Below, piece by piece: positions 1 to 5,309 of a stretch of DNA of 7,085 nucleotides (its first letter is position 1; the number at the start of each line of letters is the position of its first letter). The translations under genes were made by a program, and so were the position numbers. This DNA comes from Candidatus Peregrinibacteria bacterium RIFCSPLOWO2_01_FULL_39_12 (GTDB lineage: Bacteria > Patescibacteriota > Gracilibacteria > UBA1369 > LOWO2-01-FULL-3): assembly GCA_001787455.1 (NCBI GenBank), contig MFXA01000001.1, forward strand, positions 1-7,085, in the 5' to 3' direction. The notes beneath the pieces are model-generated. The model did no database searches. It was not told the DNA's origin and was given only the letters and a program-made list of their open reading frames with translations.

Positions 1-255
1 AGTCGAAAGCAGGATCCCGCCGGGTTTCGAACCCAAAGAACCAACGACTTTCCACTTATCAATCAATGGTGCCAGAATAATCTTCCATGTCCATGGCAAC
101 ATCGCGACAGCCAGAAAATCGCCCCCCATAGACCTCGTCCATCCCTGCTTATACATAACGTACAGCAGAGTTGCGTTCACCAAAGAACCGGACACCCCCT
201 GGGCGAAGTACAGGCTCGCAAAGAGCGCGTACCAGCCCCACGACTTCTTTTCCAT
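1..255 (-). CDS. PAT/AmpG-like MFS transporter, N-terminal fragment
   Basis: An open frame reads leftward from ATG at 255 and runs off the window, so only the first 85 residues are visible and no stop is seen. The start is supported by AAGGAG (262-267) six bases upstream. After a short MEKKSWG head comes a hydrophobic segment (about residues 7-34) containing YALFASLYFAQG, then a second one (about 46-64) with LPWTWK and APLIDKW. The spacing and the LPW-x-x-K...APL-(I/V)-D-(K/R) pattern are what I know from the PAT branch of the major facilitator superfamily (AmpG muropeptide permeases, acetyl-CoA transporter-like proteins). The product is therefore probably a polytopic inner-membrane transporter. 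The substrate cannot be inferred from this fragment, and AmpG itself is only one possibility. The region is clearly richer in GC than the genes to its right. Another MFS subfamily remains possible. Confidence 0.8.
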   Translation of the reverse strand, partial: MEKKSWGWYALFASLYFAQGVSGSLVNATLLYVMYKQGWTRSMGGDFLAVAMLPWTWKIILAPLIDKWKVVGSLGSKPGGILLST

Positions 256-297
256 CGGAGACTCCTTTCCGCGCTCTTGGCGCATCTTCTTTATTTA

Positions 298-316
298 GCA
301 GACCCTTCGGGTCCGC
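298..316. other. Small GC-rich hairpin in transporter leader
   Basis: GACCC-TTC-GGGTC (301-313) is a perfect five-pair stem with a three-base loop. It extends across one A/C mismatch by two more pairs (GC at 298-299 with GC at 315-316). On the minus strand it would lie at or close to the 5' end of the transporter mRNA if the -10 at 319-324 is used. A 5' stabilising stem or a weak terminator for rightward transcription are both possible. The T-tract after it on the plus strand is short and interrupted, so I do not call it a terminator. Confidence 0.4.
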
Positions 317-349
317 TTTATATATCAACAGCCTGAACAACAAGTTCAG
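317..349 (-). promoter_or_regulatory. Possible transporter promoter with inverted repeat
   Basis: Read leftward, the minus strand shows TTGATATATAAA. This offers TATATA at 324-319 preceded by TG one base upstream, an extended -10 pattern, or TATAAA at 322-317. No good -35 hexamer sits 16-18 bases behind it; TTGTTG (343-338) is closer than usual. Overlapping the expected -35 zone is a perfect inverted repeat, CTGAAC-AACAA-GTTCAG (333-349), whose position would suit a repressor or activator site. The call rests on the -10 and its distance to the gene, so it is tentative. Confidence 0.35.
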
Positions 350-458
350 ACCGATTTCTCGCAGAGAGCGACTCGCCTGCTATTTGTAAAGACAAAAATC
401 GCCTTCTACCAGCCCGATCTTCCGACCGGATGCCGGCAAAGAGATTTTCACCATCTAA

Positions 459-621
459 GGAACCTCTGAAAGACTACATTGCGTAGCGAAAATTGCAAAT
501 TTTAAGCGAAAACCTTGAAGACCGACGAAGCTGTATCAGTTATAGATACAGCAAGGAGGTCTAAAAAGTTTGCAGCCAAAATTTGCAATTTGTAGTAGCA
601 AGATAGTTTTTCAGAGGTTCC
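459..621. mobile_element. MITE-like palindromic element
   Basis: This 163-bp non-coding segment is an imperfect inverted repeat over almost its whole length. The ends match exactly for 13 bases: GGAACCTCTGAAA at 459-471 and its complement TTTCAGAGGTTCC at 609-621. The match continues with substitutions. Two interior blocks are also exact: AAATTGCAAATTTT (490-503, complement at 578-591) and GCTGTATC (530-537, complement GATACAGC at 545-552). All mirror around about 540-541, so the strand could fold into one long hairpin with a seven-base loop. There is no transposase and no coding frame. Sharp terminal repeats, small size and a fold-back interior are the marks of a miniature inverted-repeat transposable element mobilised by a relative encoded elsewhere. 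Flanks are CTAA on the left and ATAG on the right. I see no exact target duplication beyond a possible TA, so the family is unassigned. A structured RNA or a repeated intergenic palindrome are alternatives. Confidence 0.75.
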
Positions 622-725
622 ATAGCAGACAAGCCGCTCCCCAACGAATTTTCCACCAAATTTTCAAAGAACAAAAAACACAGGCTGGAATTATACAATA
701 ATCTCACCCGAACGCAAACTTCGCC

Positions 726-753
726 TTGCATTGTCAGCATGGAATGGTAAAAT
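726..753 (+). promoter_or_regulatory. Promoter of the large STAND gene
   Basis: TTGCAT (726-731) and TAAAAT (748-753) are separated by 16 bases, and the -10 is preceded by TGG (745-747), giving the extended -10 pattern TGnTAAAAT. Transcription would start near 760, about 46 bases before the ATG at 806. The -35 overlaps the TTG at 731 that opens the same reading frame, so an mRNA from this promoter could not use that TTG. This supports the ATG at 806 as the true start. Confidence 0.6.
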
Positions 754-805
754 TAATTTCCTGCAAAGCTCTATTACAACAGAACAAAAATTTACAAGAG
801 AAAAA

Positions 806-3800
806 ATGACCAACGATCCTACAAAAAATCCAACAACCGCAAATCCAGATGATTCAATCGGAACACCCGTTGAAACGAGAAGAGGATCACCGCTCCCTAC
901 TCCGTCAGATCCAGCTCTATCATCCACTCCTCGAGAAATCAGCCAAGCAGCAACCGAACTAACAGATTTTGAAGCAACAATTGCATCATTACCGGAAGAC
1001 CAAAAAATAATCGCACTGCTCGGAATAAGAAACGAAGTAGATATAGTTCAAGTACGAGAACCTTTTTCCGCAATAACAATAAAAACAGCGAGAGCAACTT
1101 TGAGCGCAGTACAAGAATCTTTAAAACCATTTGCCCTTTCCTGCAGTTCAGACTTCACGGGAGGAACTTCGGACGAAAAAGTTACACTGACTTACATAAT
1201 CTCCAATCCGGACTTATTGGATCGAGTGAATAGAACAATACAAAGGATTGATTTATCATCAGAAGTATACACCAGTGAAGAAAGAACCCTTGCAATAAAA
1301 ATACCAAAAAGCAGGCTGGTCTCAATCGATCATAAAAACAAAACTCCGGTACCGACAAAAACAGCAAGTACTACACAGGCAGAATCACATCCGCCAAATT
1401 TTGAAACAGCATACGCTACAAGATCATCTTTGGAAACCGCGCAAAAAGACAAAGAAACCGGCACTAATATCCCCCAAAAAGGTCACTGTACATATTTAAT
1501 GATGGACCAATCATTCCTTCAATCCTCAAATCCGAAAGATCCAAATTTACAAAAATTAATGGACGAAGTCGAATTGATCAGAAACTCAGACCATTTCCAC
1601 GTAACCGCATATAATGGATACGTCGTAATGGTCGGAACATCCGAAAGATCGGGATCATCACTGACAGCAATGGCCCATAGGTTTTATAGAACATTACCAA
1701 GAGCATCCATATACTTAGGAACAGGAAATGTTGTCCACCCGGAAAAGAACAGATTTTCAATTACAGGATTTCCAACAGATAAACAACAAACCGAATGGAA
1801 ATTCTCAGCTCCACCCGGAGTTTATTTGACAGACGAATTCCATAAATTAATTACCGATCCGACAAAAAGAGACTCCGCGCTTTGCAGTATAGAAGCTCGC
1901 TACGAACAATCTCTCAATCTTCACAAACTTACAGATTTCCGCCCAAAAGCATCAGCAAAAATCGGCGGTCCGGACAGATTAATTGGCAAAGAAACAGAAT
2001 TGAGAGAGATGGAAGACACCCTTACCAATAGAAGAACCAAACTAACAATAGTAAAAGGTCCGGCAGGTATTGGGAAATCAAGACTTATATATGAAGTATT
2101 AAAACACCTGCCGGGAGCAATTTACTGCTCCGTAGACCCATTCAGTAAAGAATCGAATGCACCCGGTTACGGACTAATGACCGTAGCTGAACAAATCTTA
2201 GACAAATACAGAGATGAATCGAAAGATGAACAGTCAAGATTATTAAAACACCCGCACGTACAAGCCATAATTAATTTTTCCAGAAAATCACAAAAAGAAA
2301 AATTAGATGCCTGTACTCAAACACCGGAACAAGTAACTGACATGTGTTTTAACAACTTGTGCCTCTTAAATAAAGGAAATTCTGTTTTTGTACTGGACGA
2401 CATGCACCACACAGACAGAGCCTCAATAAGACATCTGACACGCCTGGCTTACAGATACCAAACGGAATCGGGAGGACAAGCGCTGATTGGCTTGAGAGAA
2501 GAAGATATTTTTGAACCGGAAGCGGTAAGAGATTTGGGAAAATCCGTTGAAGAAAGATTTGGGAAAGAAGCCGTAAAAACAATATCCGTAACAGGACTTA
2601 ATTTTTCAGACGACAAAATTGCGCGTGATTTCGCATTTTATTCATTTAAACCTGAACAAAGAGAAGGTAAAACTTTGGGACATTGGTATAGAAAATTAGG
2701 AGAAGTTGCAGGAATTCAACCATGGATAATGAAAACATTGATGGATGGACTACTGGAAAATCCGGATGAGAATCTGGAAATCATAGGAGACACAATATTA
2801 TTAAAACAAGACGCGGAAACTTTAATTGATAGGATACTAGCGGGAGATGAAGATCTAAGCACTTACTATCAAAGACGTATACGGAGTTTAAGCACAGAAG
2901 CGCGCACATTGCTTCAATGCATTGCACTTAGCGGAGGGAAAACCACCGCCGTACAAATATTTACAATAGCCAGAGAAGCCGCGGGACTGACAAAAAAACA
3001 AATAAAAGCAGCAAGGGAAGAATTAGTAAAAGGAAGATACGTAGTTTCAAGCGAAGAAGAAACAATTCCGGTAGAAGAAAGGACTTGGGAACTCCAACAC
3101 TCGACCATCAGAAAAATCGTCATAGAATCGATAGAAAGCGGCGAAGAAAAATTAACTTTAGCACAAAAGTTATATAGAGTGTTCGGTGAAGACAAAACAA
3201 CTCCGGCAGACACGAAACTTTCAATTGCTCTTCAGATTGCACAAGATTCAAACGCTCCGGACTTGCACGACGAATTCTGGATAAAATTCATGCAGGACGT
3301 ACAAACGTCTCTAGAAGAAGCACGCACCATGCAGACAACCGGAAGAATGCATCAAATAGCAACAACCGCGGTTACCGGAGTTTCATCTCCTCAAAAAATA
3401 TTAGAAGCAAGAGAAGCGTTAAAACAAGGACAAGCGGCAACTCTACCTTATCAAATAACACGTACAATAATAACAGCATTGCTCGACACCGCAGAAGCGG
3501 CGGTTACTTTAGGAAGATTCGGCGAAGCCGAATCCTGCATTCAAGAATTAGAAGAAATCAACGGAAAAAATATAGCCACAGACACGGCACTCACCTACTC
3601 AATCCAAGACTTAGAGACAAGCCCCGAACAAAATACAAACTCCGACGTAGATATGGCGCGCGCATACTCGATCTTATTTCAAAAAGCATACTTGGAACGC
3701 AACGTAAAACAAATGAAAGAAGTACTTGATCAACTTAGAGAAACAGGAAAAGCAAACCCAGTACAACTTGCAACAGCAGAAATCAAACTTGCATTCCGAG

Positions 3801-4921
3801 AACACAGATGGAAAGACGTACACGAAATATATAGCGAAAATACAGAAGCGCTTAAAACAGATAATGACACACACCGGAAAGCACATAAAAACGCTCCATC
3901 TCCGGAATACATAGAAATTCTAAGACTCGTGAAATGCAGAAGCGAACTTGAAAAACTCAGAAGTAAAATTTTGCCCGGATTGGATGCGGACGTTGAACTC
4001 CAAGCCGGCTTAATAGAACCTGAACATGCAACTCAACTTTTAAAAACCCAGCGATATTTAGCTCAACTCGGCACAGTAAAACAACAACATCCTCGCAGCT
4101 TCACTCCCCACTGCGAAATACCGTTTCTCGAACAAGCCGGAATTACACACGCTTTTCAGGGGAATCACATGGAAGCATTAGAAGCGCTCAGAGAAGCATG
4201 GCGCATAAGCAATCAAGTTGAATTTCACGAACAAGAAGCACGCATAGCAAAATTAATCATGGACGTACTTACAATGATGGCTATATCCACAACAAGCAAA
4301 TACCCAACGCCTACAGACTATGGACATACGACGAAAAGAGCAGTCATCGACAAAAAACCACTTCTTCTGGCACTTAGAATAAGAAGAGATCAAGGCATGG
4401 TTCCATTAGCACATATTCCGGATCGCAATAATTTCTTTCACCTTGCTATACGCGCTAACAGCATAAGGATTGCAGGACTTCTCGCCTGCGCATATGAAAC
4501 GGAAGCCGACCAATCAGCAACAGATCCAAGGAAAACACTGCAAAAAGCTCAGCTTCGCGAAGAATTGGAAGAAATTATATCAACAGCTTTTGAAGATTTT
4601 TCCGTATTAAACGAAACCTCAAAAATCCAAAAAAGAACACAGGAAGAAAAGGTCGGAACCACAAAACCATATCATGAAGATACGGAGACCTCTTACTACG
4701 TCGCACCTTATATGGGACACATTCTAAGCCTTGCGCAAAAACTTGGGATAGAAATACCTGCACATATATTAAACCCAAACGAATCTCCGTTTATGCAAAA
4801 GGAATCATTGCGCGCAGGATTTGAATTCAGCCGCACATTAAAGGACAACGGTCTTGGAGAAATTGAAAGGAAACAAACCGGATACAAAACCCTTGCCGCA
4901 ATACTCAGCTACACTTCTTAA
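806..4921 (+). CDS. STAND ATPase with degenerate cyclase-like domain and TPRs
   Basis: The product is 1371 residues from ATG 806. AAGAG at 796-800 precedes it by five bases, and the in-frame TTG at 731 lies inside the promoter. Residues 1-45 are polar and Pro/Thr/Ser-rich; 55-175 are an unrecognised folded-looking region; 176-228 are a linker. Residues 229-372 follow the class III nucleotide cyclase layout: YLMMD (Asp234), YNGYVVMVG (269-277) where the family has GDG, GTG (305-307), ITG (319-321) and APPG (335-338). The second metal-binding Asp is Asn270, and no Asn-x3-Arg is visible, so catalysis is unlikely. LIGKETEL (392-399) opens a P-loop ATPase with Walker A GPAGIGKS (418-425), Walker B VFVLDD (527-532) and a possible sensor Arg564. 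A winged-helix-like segment follows (about 695-770, ending LQHSTIRK). TPR-like helices cover about 865-1135, and the C-terminus from about 1155 is unassigned. Cyclase-AAA-TPR proteins are a known signalling design, and STAND ATPases act as ligand-triggered switches. No signal peptide or membrane segment is seen, so it is probably cytoplasmic. Ligand and output are unknown. Confidence 0.85.
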   Translation: MTNDPTKNPTTANPDDSIGTPVETRRGSPLPTPSDPALSSTPREISQAATELTDFEATIASLPEDQKIIALLGIRNEVDIVQVREPFSAITIKTARATLSAVQESLKPFALSCSSDFTGGTSDEKVTLTYIISNPDLLDRVNRTIQRIDLSSEVYTSEERTLAIKIPKSRLVSIDHKNKTPVPTKTASTTQAESHPPNFETAYATRSSLETAQKDKETGTNIPQKGHCTYLMMDQSFLQSSNPKDPNLQKLMDEVELIRNSDHFHVTAYNGYVVMVGTSERSGSSLTAMAHRFYRTLPRASIYLGTGNVVHPEKNRFSITGFPTDKQQTEWKFSAPPGVYLTDEFHKLITDPTKRDSALCSIEARYEQSLNLHKLTDFRPKASAKIGGPDRLIGKETELREMEDTLTNRRTKLTIVKGPAGIGKSRLIYEVLKHLPGAIYCSVDPFSKESNAPGYGLMTVAEQILDKYRDESKDEQSRLLKHPHVQAIINFSRKSQKEKLDACTQTPEQVTDMCFNNLCLLNKGNSVFVLDDMHHTDRASIRHLTRLAYRYQTESGGQALIGLREEDIFEPEAVRDLGKSVEERFGKEAVKTISVTGLNFSDDKIARDFAFYSFKPEQREGKTLGHWYRKLGEVAGIQPWIMKTLMDGLLENPDENLEIIGDTILLKQDAETLIDRILAGDEDLSTYYQRRIRSLSTEARTLLQCIALSGGKTTAVQIFTIAREAAGLTKKQIKAAREELVKGRYVVSSEEETIPVEERTWELQHSTIRKIVIESIESGEEKLTLAQKLYRVFGEDKTTPADTKLSIALQIAQDSNAPDLHDEFWIKFMQDVQTSLEEARTMQTTGRMHQIATTAVTGVSSPQKILEAREALKQGQAATLPYQITRTIITALLDTAEAAVTLGRFGEAESCIQELEEINGKNIATDTALTYSIQDLETSPEQNTNSDVDMARAYSILFQKAYLERNVKQMKEVLDQLRETGKANPVQLATAEIKLAFREHRWKDVHEIYSENTEALKTDNDTHRKAHKNAPSPEYIEILRLVKCRSELEKLRSKILPGLDADVELQAGLIEPEHATQLLKTQRYLAQLGTVKQQHPRSFTPHCEIPFLEQAGITHAFQGNHMEALEALREAWRISNQVEFHEQEARIAKLIMDVLTMMAISTTSKYPTPTDYGHTTKRAVIDKKPLLLALRIRRDQGMVPLAHIPDRNNFFHLAIRANSIRIAGLLACAYETEADQSATDPRKTLQKAQLREELEEIISTAFEDFSVLNETSKIQKRTQEEKVGTTKPYHEDTETSYYVAPYMGHILSLAQKLGIEIPAHILNPNESPFMQKESLRAGFEFSRTLKDNGLGEIERKQTGYKTLAAILSYTS

Positions 4922-5208
4922 TTTCCATCCGGAGTCCCAATACCAACTTTATTTCCATCAGGCGTGCCAATATTAACAGACCCTTTAGAACTTTGTGTCG
5001 ACTTGCTCGCACCAGCCTTTTGCTGAACTTTAGGCACACTCTTGGATTTTGGCACACTATACTGATATTTCACAGTTGCAGACTCGTAATCTACAGGAGT
5101 TAATGTCCTATAGAAAAAAACCAGCCCAATAGCCAATGCACCTGTCAAAACTCCAATCCAAAATATTGCTAATGGATGAAGAGAAACTGCACTTTTCCGT
5201 AGATTCAT
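4918..5208 (-). CDS. Small single-pass membrane protein with IGTPDGN repeat
   Basis: A 96-residue protein of unknown function. I chose the ATG at 5208 because the frame's upstream TTG (5265) is part of a near-perfect promoter whose transcript begins downstream of it. No clear Shine-Dalgarno site precedes the ATG, only an A-rich leader. Residues 1-11 carry Arg4, Lys5 and His11; 12-33 are a strong hydrophobic helix (about LAIFWIGVLTGALAIGLVFF); the remainder is hydrophilic and low complexity, with a SVPK doublet (51-54, 57-60) and Gln/Ser/Lys-rich sequence. It ends with two copies of IGTPDGN (80-86 and 90-96). Basic residues before the helix suggest N-in/C-out topology, with about 60 residues outside. 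Its TAA overlaps the TAA of the convergent large gene by two bases, and it is transcribed divergently from the S41 peptidase. Role inferred at most: membrane-anchored partner or substrate in the envelope. Confidence 0.7.
   Translation of the reverse strand: MNLRKSAVSLHPLAIFWIGVLTGALAIGLVFFYRTLTPVDYESATVKYQYSVPKSKSVPKVQQKAGASKSTQSSKGSVNIGTPDGNKVGIGTPDGN
4921..4972. repeat. Two-copy 30-bp-period repeat at 3' end of small gene
   Basis: Bases 4921-4942 and 4951-4972 match at 19 of 22 positions, with a period of 30 bp (10 codons). On the minus strand they encode the two IGTPDGN units. The three differences (GGC/GGG, ACG/ACT, CCT/CCG) are all synonymous third-position changes, so the peptide rather than the DNA sequence has been kept. 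Confidence 0.75.
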
Positions 5209-5216
5209 TTTTGTTT

Positions 5217-5246
5217 TTGTTAGATTTTGCAAATAAATTATACAAT
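5217..5246 (+). promoter_or_regulatory. Possible promoter of SLH-S41 peptidase gene
   Basis: TTGTTA (5217-5222) and TACAAT (5241-5246) are spaced by 18 bases on the plus strand and would start transcription near 5253, about 57 bases before the ATG at 5310. The -10 overlaps the -10 of the leftward promoter by two bases (5241-5242), so polymerase could probably not occupy both at once. The hexamers are only moderate matches. Confidence 0.45.
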
Positions 5247-5265
5247 AAAAATACCAAACAGTCAA
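5237..5265 (-). promoter_or_regulatory. Strong promoter of small membrane-protein gene
   Basis: On the minus strand, TTGACT (5265-5260) and a consensus TATAAT (5242-5237) are spaced by exactly 17 bases. Transcription would begin near 5230, giving a leader of about 20 bases before the ATG at 5208. This is the best sigma70-type promoter in the window. It also rules out the TTG at 5265 as a start codon, because that TTG belongs to the -35 hexamer. Confidence 0.75.
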
Positions 5266-5268
5266 TAC

Positions 5269-5280
5269 GTCATAAATGAC
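5269..5280. promoter_or_regulatory. Candidate operator palindrome in divergent promoter region
   Basis: GTCAT-AA-ATGAC is a perfect 12-base inverted repeat. It lies three bases behind the -35 of the leftward promoter, and about 16-28 bases downstream of the start predicted for the rightward promoter. From there a bound dimeric regulator could activate the small gene and block the peptidase gene. There is no direct evidence for a regulator, and short palindromes arise by chance in AT-rich DNA. Confidence 0.35.
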
Positions 5281-5309
5281 AAATTTTAGAGATCAAGTAA
5301 AGTGACACC

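Larger units (their letters stand above)
256..805. other. Intergenic region between divergent genes
   Basis: These 550 bases lie between the leftward transporter start (255) and the rightward start of the large signalling gene (806). I see no convincing coding frame. From left to right the region holds: the transporter's Shine-Dalgarno site (262-267); a small GC hairpin (298-316); a TATATA-type -10 with an inverted repeat behind it (317-349); a stretch without recognisable signals (about 350-458); a 163-bp palindromic MITE-like element (459-621); a further unremarkable stretch (622-725); and the promoter and leader of the large gene (726-805). Short open frames crossing the left part, on both strands, are shadows of the transporter and its leader. 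Confidence 0.8.

Noticed and set aside
298..325. Rho-independent terminator
   Set aside because: The stem is short and the following plus-strand sequence (TTTATATAT) is not a real T-run. No plus-strand gene ends upstream of it.
149..389. Open frames on both strands across the transporter start and leader (64 and 72 codons)
   Set aside because: They overlap the transporter's coding start and its well-placed Shine-Dalgarno site in other frames, include the hairpin and promoter region, and resemble no protein I know.
459..621. CRISPR repeat or tRNA-like structure
   Set aside because: There is only one inverted pair with no spacer-repeat periodicity and no cloverleaf or conserved tRNA loops; the symmetry is that of a single long fold-back.
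1490..1921. Active adenylate cyclase
   Set aside because: The second metal-binding Asp is replaced by Asn and no Asn-x3-Arg pair is visible, so an active enzyme is not supported by the sequence.
691..4778. Numerous 60-99 codon frames antisense to, or out of frame with, the large gene
   Set aside because: All lie wholly or mostly inside the 1371-residue coding region, lack ribosome sites and have the biased composition expected of shadow frames in an A-rich gene.
5209..5265. N-terminal extension of the small membrane protein from TTG 5265
   Set aside because: The TTG is the first three bases of a TTGACT -35 hexamer with a perfect TATAAT 17 bases on, so the transcript would not include it.
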